Source of the DNA: Dysidea avara | Taxonomy: Eukaryota; Porifera; Demospongiae; Dictyoceratida; Dysideidae | DNA length: 64,000 nt | Direction of reading: 5' to 3' | NCBI RefSeq assembly: GCF_963678975.1 | Contig: NC_089274.1 | Span: 2,778,001-2,842,000 of the forward strand | In this document: one piece after another, positions 13,070 through 26,276 of the stretch | Position numbering within the stretch: position 1 is the stretch's first letter | Layout: each line of letters starts with the position of its first letter | Translations under genes and position numbers: made by a program | Notes under the pieces: model-generated | Seen by the model: the letters and a program-made list of their open reading frames with translations, nothing else | Database searches by the model: none | What the model was told of the DNA's origin: nothing

Positions 13070-13726
13070 GGGTAGTGCTAAAAGCCGGAACGGAACGGGG
13101 CTCGCGCCAAGTTAATAAATCGTTTTTGCAGATTGTACACATTACATAGTGACTAGAATTGTGCTGAAGTTAGTTTTCTTCTACTTGTAGGCATGCTAGA
13201 AATCGCTCGCTCGAAGTTTCTATTTAATGCCCACTGCACGAAAGCATTTTGCAATTACCTACACTGAAAAACTATCATTTAACCTGCTACACTATTTTGC
13301 AAGCACCGTAAGCATATGATTCACAGCCACTAACATACACTGTGGTTAACTCTCGTAAAATTATTGCCCATGCTGGCAGACTTCAGAAAACCATCCTAGC
13401 TGTTACTAAAGAGTTGGACACGACTATAACATGAAAATACTACAGTAGTTTACCTTTTAGAATGATAAGGAAACAATTCTACATCAGCATTAAACAGAAT
13501 TTGATGGATTGGTAAGAGCACAACATGCTACGTGGCGGGCTTTAAATAGAAACTTCGAGAGCGCGATTTCTAGCTTGCACATAAGTAGAAGGAAATGAAC
13601 TCTAGCACAATTGTAGTCACTTTGTGGCAGTTGAAAACAATGCAAAATCCGTCAAAAACGATTTTTCTACTCGGCGCGCCCCCCAATTGGTTCCGTTCCA
13701 TTCCGTTCCGGCTTTTAGCACTACCC
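13070..13726. mobile_element. Non-autonomous Mutator-like element, 9-bp target duplication
   Basis: Ends are inverted repeats: GGGTAGTGCTAAAAGCCGGA at the left and its reverse complement at the right, with similarity running much further inward (for example GAAACTTCGAG and its complement). The element is flanked by the 9-bp direct repeat TACAAATCC at 13061-13069 and 13727-13735. A 9-bp duplication and long inverted repeats are typical of the Mutator/MULE superfamily. No transposase is encoded. The termini carry GGAACGGAACGG, also seen in the element at 57284. Confidence 0.85.
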
Positions 13727-14796
13727 TACAAATCCTTGATAAAAACAATAAAGTGAAAAATAAATTAATAAATTCATTAGAAAATTTTTACAAATGTTGC
13801 AATGTTACAATACTGTGCCTCGTGGTAGTGGTGTAGCCACACCATGCTGGGCTAGAACCCATGTGCAATATTCACAGCCTGAGCCCTGGTAACTGGACCT
13901 CAATCTGTCAGTTTAAAGCGCAGATATAGTTTTGGTTATGACAGTCAAAAAAAACTCTGATGGGTACGTGTGCATGTAAGGACGCCACTGTACCTAGGCA
14001 TCAAACACTTAGTGTACGGAACTTGTTCCTTCGAAAAACAACATGATGCTTGTGCCATTGCAAGAGATCCGGCCGGCCTGTGGCCTCAGTCAGCAACTCG
14101 AAACACGGACAGCAAACTCAGTAGCTAATTAGTTAGCTAGCATTGAGCCTTAATAGATGCATGCATGCATTATAATAGGTTTGATATGAAAACATTACAC
14201 CACTCACCTTTAGGTTTGCTAAACTGATTCTTAGTCGAGTCAAACCCGCATAGGTCAAACTTGAACTGAACTGAAAGATGACCGCTGCAAACTGAGCTCC
14301 AAAAGTAGATACAGGTGGCGACAGCCAGGAATGGAATTGACCGATACTCAGTACACCTTTCCAATAGCTACTTTATAACCGATGAAAGCTTTATTCGATC
14401 CACTTCGCTCATTGACTGTTAAAACTGGCGCGTACGGTGTCCGCGAACTTCTTTAATAATAAGGACGCTCTAATTAAGGAGGCGTGACCGGAACGAACTT
14501 GAAATTCATTTATGTAATCGATCGTGCTACCAACAGTACCAAAGAGGGTCTCAAGCAATATTTTTGCTAAAACGGTTACGCTGGGAATCAGCCATTTAGT
14601 TTCAGTGCTAGCCTGTACGTGGAGTCGACGGGAAGCGAGAAGGTACATAGACCACTTCGAGGACTTGTTTCTTCAATCTATTGTTATGCATCATCATGCA
14701 TTCATGGGCATGCAGGTGCGTGTAGTTGTAAATTATAAGGATAAAGGCTTGTACTTATAAGAATAAAGGTTTATAACTAGCTAGCTACATCTCATT
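13727..14796. other. Intergenic, no gene seen
   Basis: No supported gene. A minus-strand open frame near 14364 has a hydrophobic start but begins at TTG immediately after an in-frame stop. Plus- and minus-strand frames near 14409-14760 overlap and look accidental. Confidence 0.4.
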
Positions 14797-15099
14797 AGGC
14801 CACTCCAAATAATTTTTTATTTTTTACATTCTCTTCCCGTCCTGGACTCAGGCATAATTGTATGGTGGGCTGTCCAATTTCATTATAAGATTGGCAGCTT
14901 TTCTAGCTATTATTTGCCTGGCACAGCCATAAAAGGCTGCCTAAAAACATGCTTAAGCTTGTTCCTTCCTTTTTAAGTATCAAAAATAACACAAATGTGA
15001 GTTTGTGCTGACTTGATACGGAATAATGGAATATTTAGAGCTGACAGCAACCAGATGTGGGTGGAGGACGGAAAGTAGAGAATTTATTTGGAGTGGCCT
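14797..15099. mobile_element. MITE with AGGCCACTCCAAATAA termini
   Basis: The left end AGGCCACTCCAAATAA is matched by its reverse complement at about 15084-15099, with weaker complementarity inward (CTCT..CCGTCCT). No coding capacity. A related terminus, AAGCCACTCCAAA, occurs alone near 22350. The target duplication is not clear. Confidence 0.7.
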
Positions 15100-15375
15100 T
15101 AAACAAGTTACACTTGTAAAATTTGTGTCAGCTAGCTACCTACGCCTGATTGGACTAGCTACTATACAAAATCAAATAAACGACTAGCTACTGTAATGTC
15201 AGGGAGAATCAACAATAGATTGGGATAATGAATTCCAGCTATTGATTGCCTTGTTATTATATTATAAACATTAAACTTGATTTTTATGAATTTGTATGAT
15301 GCTCAAAAGTTAAATAATTTCATTGTGTGACCTCTACACTGTTAAAACTGCATGATGTACTATGGCCTAAAAATG

Positions 15376-15621
15376 GCCATACCATGACACCTTAAACTAC
15401 CATTTTTACAACACTGTCGACGAAGGGGTGATCTCATTTACCTGTATCAAATTCTCATAGGCACTTATGACATCAACAGTGATAATAGCCCATCTAGCTA
15501 CTTCCACGGAGCAGTCAAAATCTAGTGCTCTTAGGTGCGCTACTATAGCAAAAAATCACTCCTTCGTCGACAGTGTTGTAGAAATGGTAAGTTAAGGTGT
15601 CTTAATGTGTCGTGGTATGGC
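15376..15621. mobile_element. Hairpin MITE with GCCATACCATGAC ends
   Basis: Arms of about 60 bp, from GCCATACCATGACACC through ACACTGTCGACGAAGG on the left and the reverse complement on the right, with a few mismatches and an unrelated centre. Typical of a short palindromic non-autonomous element. Confidence 0.7.
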
Positions 15622-18600
15622 AAATCAATGGCACACAAGAACAGATCTAGCTGCTTTCATGCTGTATTTTTTCGATTTTTGATTATAATATATATATATA
15701 TAGGAAGGTCCCCATAAAACATTATTGTATCCAATAGGATTATATTATGTTATATGTTGCTTGGGTACAACTTAACCATGACATTGGAGTCTTTTCACAG
15801 TACTTAATAGACATAACATGATAAGATAGGGAGTATTACCAATATGTAGATAAGGATACAGCCAGTGTTTTGACCATAAGTAATTGACTAGAAACATGCA
15901 ATGATGGTAGTTCATATTATAACAAAGCCTTATTGCTAGCTTATTTTTACTGGCAGGTTTAGTTACATAGCAGAAATCTTATAATCAGTGACTGATTTAG
16001 TAAACATTTTCAATAATTGTAGCTATGTGTATAATCTCCATTTGCTTGGTCCATGTTTCATTGTCAAGTGCTCCGAACTTATTTTAATCCTTATAGCATT
16101 TGTAGCTATTATAGTAGTAAAAGAATTTTTGTCAGCATCCACATAGTTGAAGCACCTAATCAGTCAGTAGCTTGTTTAAATAACCATTAGGCAACTGTTT
16201 ATACAAGTGTGTTATGTCTGTGCATCAAGGAACTGTACATGTGTGAGGTACAATACCCATAGCTACGTATGAAGTGAGTCTAGTGCATGGGTGTACATAT
16301 GTGTACTACTTTGTCTTATATACATCCCAGCCTGTCCCCTTTATGGATCTATAGTTCCATGACAATTGAATTGCAAGGGGAATGTCCCAGATACCCCAGT
16401 TTGTATTGCAATGATATCTTTCAACTAGAAAAATTCTATGTAAGTTGTAAATGTATTATCTTTTAATTTTCATGTCCCTATCTGCTATATATACTAAGGA
16501 ATTTTAAGTCTATACTTAAATGCATACGTACATACGTACCTTAGTACTACACATTGTTATGATTCCTGTAGGTAGCTGTTCAGCACTCTTTCCTCAGGAA
16601 AATTGTTCTGAAACTCAAACCATCTCTGTAAACTGAGCTGCATACCATACAATTGGCACTCATTACAGTCTTCTTTCCGATTTTTGATCTTGGTATGTTA
16701 GGTGTAGTATTTTATCCATTGAGAGATAATTGAAAATCTATGTACACTGGTAGCGCTTCTATTCTTCTTGGATAACATGGGCCAATGAGACTTGGTAGTC
16801 ATGTTGTTAAATTCCATTGTTTTATTCTATGACCTATATATAAATGTACTCAGTATACCTGTCAGAAGAAGAGGTATGTTATTTTTATATAATATTTTGT
16901 TGGTTGGTATGTGAGCTATATATTTCAAATTTTTTTTTGTCATAAATACATTCATATCCACTTTATAAATTGAAGGAAGTTTACACTTTTACTACCACTA
17001 CCACCACTACTATACTACACTGTATGTAGCTATAAAAATAGTATATATGGCTAGTATATAGCTATATGTGTTCGGCCATGCTAATAGTGCAAACAGAACA
17101 CTGTACCATCTAGTGACAATGTTCAAGTTTCTTGGCCCAGATTATGGGACTATTTTATATACCAAATTTATATAAACTGTGGTCAGATGATATACTTTAG
17201 TAAATTACCCTTGCTGAATAAAAATTCCCTTTGATTCAAGCATACTTATCACAACTTGTTTAGACAACATGTAATAATACCATCTTTCTGATCAGTGTAA
17301 TTTGGCATACAGCACACACAACTAGTTGTCTAGCAGAATAACACTAATATGAATCATATGACTGTGTCAATAAGCTGTGTGTACCATATTGTATCTCCAT
17401 TAAGTGGTGTTTCAGTTTAGAGAGATCATAGTAGTGGTGATAGAACTACACTATTTCTAGAAAAATGCAAGGGTATTTCTCCATAACCATATACTACATT
17501 TTTGCTGCTTCGCGGTGACAAAAGAGATTTTTGATCTCAGAAACACTATAATGACATTAGCCTAATGTGTTCATTTATAATGGGAGAGTTTGTTTACTTG
17601 CCACTATAGCTATATAGCTGGCATTAAAATTGCCAGGGGAAAACTTTGACAGATCCCTGTACCTGCAAAATTTACTATGAATCAGTACATCTTCTATTTA
17701 ACAGATTGTGTACTTAAATTTGTATGCTATACTAGCTGTTGACATTTTTTAAAATTATTTTGGAAGATGTGAAAATCATTAGAACAAAGTTTAACACTTG
17801 TATGACTACAGTGGATTATGTTTGATGCTGCTCACAGCTAACGACAGTTTTGTCCTACATATTGCTATCCCACAATTGAATTCGGTCATCATGGCTAAGC
17901 AAGTGGTCGCAAATGTTGACCAACCATGGAACATAAAATAAATTGGTTACTATAGTTACACTGGTAGTTGATACTAACTGATGAACAAAGTAAAGGACCA
18001 TGCAGTAAGAGTTGTGCCTGTCTCTTGTGTTATTGCAACTATTTCAATCACACCTTCTAGAATTTCAACTACACATTTTAGAACACTACATATTTCCTGT
18101 TGACATTCGCACCATTCCAAAGAAATTTCCAAGAAACTCATATTCATAGATGAATTATTTGATGTGTTAATTAACCTCAAAGCATAACACCATGATACAG
18201 ATCAACTCTGTGCCAAAAATGGAAGTTTAGCTGTGTGCTACTAAAAAAAAACATGTATACACATTTAGAGTAATGTCATCAAGGTATAATGCCTTGTTGC
18301 ATGAAATGTTTAAGATGAATTCTGTCTGAACCATTGCTGGTTTAATGCATTAAACACAAACTAAAACTCAATGAAAAATAATATTTAAAAGTATGTAGAT
18401 GTTTAGGTAGCCATACAAATTCTATCATTATGGTTGTGTATTGGTCAATAGATTTTTATGTAGTTCCTCTTTTGAAAGGCTTTTATCTTTTATTTTTAGG
18501 ATGAGAAGTCTTAAGTCCCATTATTAGCCATCAAAACTATTTGACGAAGCACTTGCATTGCTTTAGTAGCTAATTCGAGTTTGGTATTATATAATTGGAT

Positions 18601-19860
18601 GAATTCAAAGTCAATAAGTATAAAGCAATGATGGGGTGGGTATAGAGTTGAGGTAATATTATCATTGGAGAGCTTGTGGTGCTTAACATTTTGCAGGACT
18701 TAAAGATACCTATATTATTATGTGACTGTTGCTCATATGCTAGCTCTTAGCTACTATGCATGTAGTTACCATGGCAGCTTGTGGTTATATCCCATTTCAA
18801 ACCACTAAGATTTTGTTTTTTGACAAACAGGAAGCAGATGTAGTAACCAGATTGGATTATATCCCATAGTAATAATATAAGTGTTAACTTACCTACACAC
18901 GCATTGAAAAAAACATTTTTATGATGTTTGTGATGACTACAGGCATTGACTTTTTGTGATTTCTATGACTGAACTTAGTGACTGTAATGTATAATCCATG
19001 CGTATGTCTTGTAAAAATTGACTGTAACAGCTTCAGTTTTACAAATTTACATGTATAGAGTGAAGTTTATAAGAAGAATCACAACTATTGCCAAAAATGA
19101 AAGTTTATATAAACTATATACACTATGGCTAAAAAGCAACAACACATCAAGAGTACCTTTAAACTTATTAATAACTTAATGTAGTAATTGGCCCATGGAA
19201 AGCTTATAATAACCATGTCTGCATGCACCAACATGCACAGTATATTGCTTCAAACTTAATCTGTCGATTAACTCATAGTGTAAAGAAACTTGTGACAGGT
19301 TAAATTCTACAGATATTTGTGGGTAGCTGGATATGCATTATTTATCAGTACATGATAGTGTGCTTTAAGTAGTTATTACATTTAGAAAATTTGCATGCTG
19401 CATGCTAGGATTGAAACTTTAGAATAAATTATAGTTTCAACGTGATCGGTTTAAAAATTTAAAGTAACTCAAACATGTTTATTACAACTATGCACTACAT
19501 ACATATGTAAAATTATGGCATATATATGGTTGTACTGTAGTTCTATAAATTACATAAGCCAAATGTAAATCAAGCAAAAATTAATCACACATCATCTTTG
19601 AACAAAAATGTTGGATGATGAGCCTTAATAAAGTACATCCTTACACATACATGTGCAGCAACTGCAAATCAATGCACAAGGGTATAGTTTAAATACAAAA
19701 CCATTTAAACACACTGTAGCTATGGTATATATTGCCAGTTAAATAGTATTCCACAAAATTAATAGTCAAGGCAATAAATAGGGGTATATAGACAGTTTAA
19801 ATACTAAACCAATTACATAATAGCCAAAGTGTTACTATAAAAGTCTAGACATTTGCTGAT
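15622..19860. other. Long AT-rich stretch without a recognisable gene
   Basis: No exon could be supported on either strand. A minus-strand open frame at 17974-18180 has plausible amino-acid composition but no initiator or clear splice partners. A short run of TA dinucleotides occurs near 15690. The right end is the 3' flank of the minus-strand membrane protein gene. Confidence 0.4.
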
Positions 19861-22800
19861 TTAAAGAACTAAATCAGATCGATTCTTCTTAACATCAACT
19901 TGTGTGTGTTCCTTAAACAAACAAGTAATATTCAATTAACACATGCACGTGTATGATCAATAAATATGCTGACCTGTGTTCCAGTAACCATGATGGTATT
20001 ATTGGTACTTTTCTCTGTTACCTAATTAATGTCAATATAAAATTAATGTCCTGTACAACTACAGTATACCTGCATATAAATACTGACCTGTGTTCCAGTA
20101 ACCAACACAGAATTATCAATACTTTTCTTTAACTAATTAACATCAGCATATGTCATGATTACTTGGGGGAACTACAGTATACCTGCACTCGACATGGTGG
20201 TTGTTTGTAAGATCTATCTGTTTGTTTTCCTCCAGCAGTTTGCTAAAATAATGAAGCATGGAGAGATGGAAAAATTCATTATTACATGAAACTGAGGCTT
20301 ACTTCACTGCTACTCTCTTGTACTATCTCAAACCCAACAATGTCACTAGTGTTTCCAGGGTGCAGCCACTTTTTGTTGATCACACGTCCAATCATTTGAG
20401 ACAGAGATACAATCACTTTACTTTGAGGCATGTCTGCTGATGTCTGATAAAGAATTGGATTTATATTTCCAAAATACAGAGCTGAATTGTCACCATTTCC
20501 CTGCTCAGGTGCTTGATAAGTAACAGCACCAGCAGTCAATGCGTACATTGCAATTGCTAGAAGAGTGAGCACCAATACAGTAATTACAGCCATTGGTAGA
20601 ATTTGTACCATTGTTGCCATAACTTGCTGATCTGTATCTGAATGAGTTGTTAGCAAGTTTCCGGTCCTTGAGGCATCATCCATTTTGGTGATGCCACACT
20701 TTGTGCTGCAATAACCTATAGTGTTCCTTCCATTAAGTGTTCTGCCATCATTGGCTTGCATAAAACATGCATCTGATGCTAATTTAGTCACATAAAAGGG
20801 CTTGTAATTTCTATAAGCAAGCTCTGAATCACTTTTCTTAGACTTTTCCTTCATTAAACAACTTGGTTTGTTAAAGCAACTATTGGCTACTGCAATAGGA
20901 TAATTTGTAGTAGGGAGATCATACAAAGCTAAAACTTCTAACACTTCACTTTCTTTATTATTGAATATGGTACTCCTGTATGGCTGCAGACTGAACTCAT
21001 GCTTAGCCATTTTAAACCCTAGTACAAAGAGTGATAGACCTGTAGAAAATATTCATAATCCATAAACCACTGTAGGTAAAGAAATACTCACCAGTTGTTT
21101 TTCCACCTTCAAATATAAACGAAACAACAGCCATCAAAAACCATGCACCACAGCTCCACAGTGAAGTAATACACATGTAAACATATTGTTGTTTTGAGGA
21201 ACTGTCGTGTTCACGAAATTCTAAGCTACCACTTTCATGCTGAATTAGTAATTTCTTAGGCTCACATATTTGCAAGTTCAAGTACACATTCCCAGAATCA
21301 CAAAAGTTCACAGATTCAAGTTTTGGGAGTACAGGTTGTGGCGTATCTAGCTGAGTTGAAGTACTATAGTGGTAGCTGCAACCAGCCTTTCGCATCATAT
21401 CATTGGAAAACAACAGATCTGATTCTGCAAATAGATCAACATACTTATTATCTTGATGGAAAAAGGATGGTTGAGCATCAGATACTTTTAGGAATGAAAA
21501 TAGTAACACTGATAGCAACAGCAAGTTAAAAGTTTTAATTCCACTAGTTTTCAATTTACCCCAACTATTTTTACATTCAGAGCCTTGGTGGCTATTAGCA
21601 TTCTCACTATGATCATTATCACCATGTTGTCTTACATCCTCTTGGCATAAACCACTCAGGTGCAGTTTAGGCCTCCTTATGGAAAGGCTGTGAAACATTC
21701 CTTCAACTGCAGTGGGTCTAACTCCACATAGTTCTCTAAGCCTATCTTCTGTCACTGTATCATTAGCAAAAAATTGCAAGTAGTATGTTACATAGATTTG
21801 TAATTCAATAAAGCTGACAAGCATCATGCATGAACTGACTATCAATATCAGACAAGGCAGACCGTATGCATCAGATTCTGTGCCACAGTCAAAGCTGTTC
21901 AACAAAATGTACACAGTTTCTTGTTCATTTTGCACAGTATCAAAAATCAAATCAATAAAATACAAGACAATTATTGTGCTCTCCCCCATAGTTCCATTTA
22001 CTACTGATAAATCATGCACATCAGGTGGTGATGCACGACGTGCAGCATAATCCGGTGAAAGCATAAACTTATTGTTCACATTATAATCACTTGTAGCCAT
22101 TGCTGTTTCTAACTGATAAGGTCTTACAAACTTTTTTGTGCTTACTGTGTCATTTGTTTTCAGGAAGAAAAGGTAATAATGGAAGAATGACCTGTCACAT
22201 ATCAATAAGGAAATCACCAGTGCCATGACAACATACTCTGGCATAAGTTTATTAAAGTCATTGTACTTCTCTTCTGAAGTGATCTACAGAGTGGAAAATG
22301 CATATGGAGTTAAATTTATGGATGAAAAGTTAATCCACGTGGATAGTTAAGCCACTCCAAACTGAAAATTTATGTATAGAGTTGAATGATTAAATTAACT
22401 TTACAATAATAAAATAAGTTCAAAAATTCGCAAACTTTGCATGATATATACACAACTATATCATCAGATAATGGTATGCATTTGATCTTTAATGAGGTCT
22501 TTAAACTCCACTAAGAGACTTGCTAGGGGGTTCTTAAATATGGCTGCCAGCAGGAAGACCTCAATGCTCTCAAGCATTGCAAATCTCACTTTTGATCATT
22601 GATTTACTATGGATTTTGCAGGCTAATAGCCAACAGTGGGTGAGCGACCAGTAAACATGAGCTCAACTACTCCATTCATTATATAAGCATGCATAAAGGA
22701 ACTGATATGATTATGGAAGGTAGATTCTAATGTTATGGGTACAATTGATACAATGAATGGACAAATAAAAAGTTTGGGTTGGTTTATAAATCCACAAAGA

Positions 22801-23116
22801 TCATCATGCCAGGTCTACTTACATGCACAGCTGCTGTAAGGACAATAAGCATTTTACAAATCCCTAGGAGGCCACAAATAAAGAAGTAACTAAATTTAAA
22901 CAAGGAAGGAGTTGTAATGGGCATTTATTTATACATATCTTTACTAACCTTGACTCCATTTCCATGCAAGTGCTGCATTTCATCTGCTGATCTAAGTTTC
23001 ATTTGTGGAATTGCAGAGGAACAGTCTGTGATCTTGAAATTGTTTAGAAATAGCTTGGACACGTACTGTGGATTGACAAGTGGTTCACCACAATATAATT
23101 TCTGCAACAAAAACAT
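19861..23116 (-). CDS. Uncharacterised multi-pass membrane protein
   Basis: Minus-strand exons read by splice sites and frame: 23101-22949 (or starting at the ATG at 23116), 22889-22823, 22283-21092, 21039-20303, 20242-20183, 20132-20088, 20021-19974 and 19911-19861 (TAA). Introns are mostly 50-66 nt, one is 539 nt. Strong hydrophobic segments suggest six or seven membrane passes, including YFFICGLLGICKMLIVLTAA, MALVISLLICDRSFFHYYLF, LPCLILIVSSCMMLVSFIEL, FNLLLLSVLLFSFL, SCGAWFLMAVVSFIF and AVITVLVLTLLAIAMYALTA. Between the last two lies a Cys-rich loop with several possible N-glycosylation sites. The join between the first two exons is uncertain: frame demands a phase-2 donor, met by GTATAA at 22934 with a 45-nt intron. 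No family is recognised; a membrane role is inferred from hydropathy alone. Confidence 0.72.
19974..20132 (-). repeat. Tandemly duplicated mini-exons in the membrane protein gene
   Basis: Two consecutive phase-0 exons, 20132-20088 (15 codons) and 20021-19974 (16 codons), encode LKKSIDNSVLVTGTQ and VTEKSTNNTIMVTGTQ. The exons, their donors (ACACAG|GTCAG) and the introns between them are similar, so the unit was duplicated with its splice sites. Either exon could be skipped without a frame change. Confidence 0.75.
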
Positions 23117-23904
23117 AAGTTTAATTAATTACATATGCATGTGAATGATCAAATGTAATATTATATAGTATCATTGGTCAGGTACATGCCCACTTTTAAT
23201 TCTACACAGATAAAGCTAATTGTTACTGTATCATATTTGAAATCCATTAATATTCTCACTAGTGATTTGTGCTAAACAAAACTCATACCACTTGAATTTG
23301 ATTTGACTACTGTTGTTTATTGTCTGTAGCATAAGCAGTGGAAATGGCATTTTATAGAACAATCAAATTTTATATATATCATACAAACTGTGAGTAGCAA
23401 CTTAAAATATAGATGTATCATAACACAGTGGAAAGTAACAAGTCATCTCAGAGGTTCTAAAAGTTTCCCGAGGGTATACCTCCAGATTCACAAGAATGAC
23501 ACCCACATTTGTTTACCACTGTTTAATGTTCATTGCCAAAGTTGGCCTCTTCATGTTTGCTTCACTGTCTGTACATTTGGGTGTAGAAGAAAACTCACTA
23601 AAAACTTCAGTTGTGCTTCTGTCAAAGCCTACTAGTGCTATTAATTTAAAAATGAAGTAGGGTTCCAGCAACAAATAGTTGATGGTGGCTATTACACAAT
23701 AGTTATATTGGAAAATTATTACATTGGAACATTGCCACTATCTGTTCAATACCAAAAGTAGCCCACAAGATATGTTGTAATAGCTACCATCATTTGATCC
23801 TTTACCGGGATAAATGTTTTTCTTAGTTACCGGCACTCATTCTAAGTAGCCCCAAGTGAGCATTATGCCATTTACAACTGCTACCCAGACAATCGAGGTA
23901 CTCA
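23117..23904. other. Upstream region of the membrane protein gene
   Basis: No further exon of the minus-strand gene was found. If the ATG at 23116 is not the start, the true 5' exon lies here or beyond. A plus-strand open frame at 23390-23635 is not supported. Confidence 0.35.
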
Positions 23905-25037
23905 GAGCATGATTTAAGTTCCTCAGCAGTTAGTTTCCAACAATGGGCCGCAATTTGCTTCAGAGAAATTTCAATGATTTATGACTGCCAATGGCATTAA
24001 ACACACCAGGATGTCACCATCCATACCACCCTGCATCAAATGGGGCAGCAGAGAGGATAGTCCAAATCTTGAAGTTGGCTTAGAAGGCAGAACACAAGAT
24101 GGGAGTTCCATTAGACAAGTTGTTGGCTAACTTTTTGTTGCATTACAGGATAACCCCATATGTTACCACAGGTGTCACCCCATGCACTTTGATGATGAAT
24201 CATACTTTACGCACTTGGTTGGACTTGTTAAAGCCTGATGTTGCTGCCCATCAGGGCTGAAACAAATACTAATACTTGGTGAGTACTTGTTAGGTTTTGG
24301 TACTCAGATAGTAAAATTGGTACTCAAGTATTCATGAAGATCACGTGACCTAACTCACATGATGTATTTGTCATCAGGAAGTGACACAATGAAGACTGTA
24401 GAGTTTGATTGGCATAATTTTTTTGTCAGAGACAGTAACATTAGTACTTTAATACAGGTGTGTATCATTGTTATTTCTTGAAAAGCTGTAAACTCTTTAA
24501 GGTCATGTCAAATGGGTATGACTACAAGTAGCTAGTATTCATGAGTACTCAATCGTTAACTCTAGAGAGTACTCAAATACTAAAATAACATGATCATTTC
24601 AGCCCTACTGCCCATGTTCAGAAGAAACAAGCTGACCAGAAGCGTACAGTGATAGAAACAGACTGGTGAGGAAGTAATGGCTAGGGATTTCTATGATAGC
24701 AACAAGTGGGAATGTGGTAAGTTATAGTAGATCAATTAGGGCTAGTGTTTTCTTACTCAGTGTAATGATGGCACCATGCAGAGGAAACATATTACATATT
24801 AACCATATTCAAGAGCTGAATCTATCAAAAGAAACATCTAGCAATTCACCAATAACTGCAACAGCAGATCACAACTTTGATACAATTTCTGCAATAGATT
24901 CACAATTGGACTCTGCCCCTGACCAAGATATAACTGACTCTGAAGTGACTTTCACCACCAAAACAAGTACAGTTCCTTCTGCACCACGTTATCCAAAACA
25001 AGTGACCAAGCCACCAGATCATTACCAAGCATCATGA
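23905..25037 (+). pseudogene. Ty3/gypsy integrase remnant
   Basis: Decayed plus-strand coding sequence in shifting frames shows the C-terminal half of a gypsy-type integrase. It begins with LVSNNGPQFASEKF (family form VSDNGPQF), continues with ANGIKH, then NGAAERIVQILK with the catalytic-type Glu, then FLLHYRITPYVTTGVTP and LRTWLDLLKPD. A hAT element at 24252-24607 interrupts it; beyond it the frame resumes as a Thr/Ser-rich linker ending RYPKQVTKPPDHYQ, a motif common at the end of such polyproteins. Stops and frameshifts make it inactive. It is not a host gene. Confidence 0.75.
24252..24607. mobile_element. Non-autonomous hAT element in the gypsy remnant
   Basis: Termini CAGGGCTGAAA on the left and TTTCAGCCCTA on the right, flanked by an 8-bp direct repeat CTGCCCAT (24244-24251 and 24608-24615). 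An 8-bp duplication and CAGGG-type ends are hallmarks of hAT transposons. No transposase is encoded. Internal GGTACTCA and TACTAATAC words resemble sequence near 26800-27000, beside a hAT transposase remnant. Confidence 0.88.
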
Positions 25038-26276
25038 AGATATTCTTCTTGAATCCGTCCAATCCATGCATGGTAGAACATTACAATTACAAAAATATTG
25101 AAGCTGAAGATTGATTATTGTGGTGCATCAAGGAAAGGTGGCCACCAGCAGAATAGTTGGAGCTAACAAGAGATAAGTTTATTTTTGGCTTGCAAGATTA
25201 TTCATTAAAGAGTGCTTTCTTTGAGAAGTTGAACCTTCAAGCAATATCAATAGAACAATGCAGTGAGTCATTTAATAAAATGTATATAATATCAACTACA
25301 GTATATGAGCACTGTGATGAAGTCAAGCATGCAGTGTAGCCAGCTGGATCATGTGGCAGAGGTGAATTTTTTTCCTGCAGGCAATGCAGCAGAACTCACA
25401 AGTCTAAAGTATGGTCAACAATGCTTTATTTACGCTTAATCACTTTGCCAAGGTTAAACTTCTCCTGACACAACTGTACTGCCACCTGCATATAAAGAAA
25501 ATGTTCCATGTTGCTGATGATTTTCATGTTATCTCTCTGACGCTTCACCTCTTGACTCTCAACAGATGGGTAACCTAGCAGAGCAGTTGATCCACAATTT
25601 CTACCTGTTGATGTGAATAATATTATGATGATGAAAGTGTGATACCGCCTAATGATTAAAATAATGCAACCCTTAAGCCAACAAGTGTGATACTAATTGG
25701 AACAACTTGTGAGCAGCAGGAAATCACAGTATCAAACAATCAAGCTTTAGTTGATGGTTGATGTTAAATGTTATTTCCAGAGAGCTCAGTAAGTAGTCAA
25801 GCATGAGCACTACAGAATACCTATAGTATGCTGACTTGAACCCAAATGACATTCTAGTGAAATTGGATTGTCTGAAAGGGATATGTATAGGTCTGCAATT
25901 CTTATTTCAGCATGGCTTTAACTTCCTGAGCTTGTGAATGGACACAATAAAATATATATAGCAGATTATACATACAAGTTCAATTTTTTCCCAGAACAAA
26001 TTTCTGCAGTTGTTATATCTGCAAGAATTCTATGTGTCTCTTTTTGGAAATATGATGAAATTTTAATACAAATTTGGCAAAATTCTACTTGCTCAAAAAT
26101 ATAAAAATCTCAGCCCTGACAGCAGATATTTTTGCAAGTTTAATTTCAATTCGCAAATTTTACCTCAAACATAGCTATAACCTGCTGTACAATAAGTGGT
26201 TCAGGATTTCTAATGGTATAGCGTATGTGATTCCCATGCCATTGGCTACTCTAGTCTTGTAGCCTCTTGTGGTGTG
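25038..26276. other. Degenerate retroelement-like sequence
   Basis: A frame at 25157-25339 has a faint gypsy Gag-like look (RDKFIFGLQDYSLKSAFFE) but is short and isolated. The rest shows no supported gene. Confidence 0.3.

Noticed and set aside
14170..14364. Minus-strand frame with signal-peptide-like start and a GTGAGT donor
   Set aside because: It begins at TTG directly after an in-frame TAG, and no downstream exon was found before the kinase gene.
17974..18180. Minus-strand frame of 68 codons
   Set aside because: Plausible composition but no start, partner exons or family match.
25157..25339. Gypsy Gag-like fragment
   Set aside because: Only a faint word match over 60 codons; it lies downstream of an integrase end, so it would need a second element for which there is no other sign.
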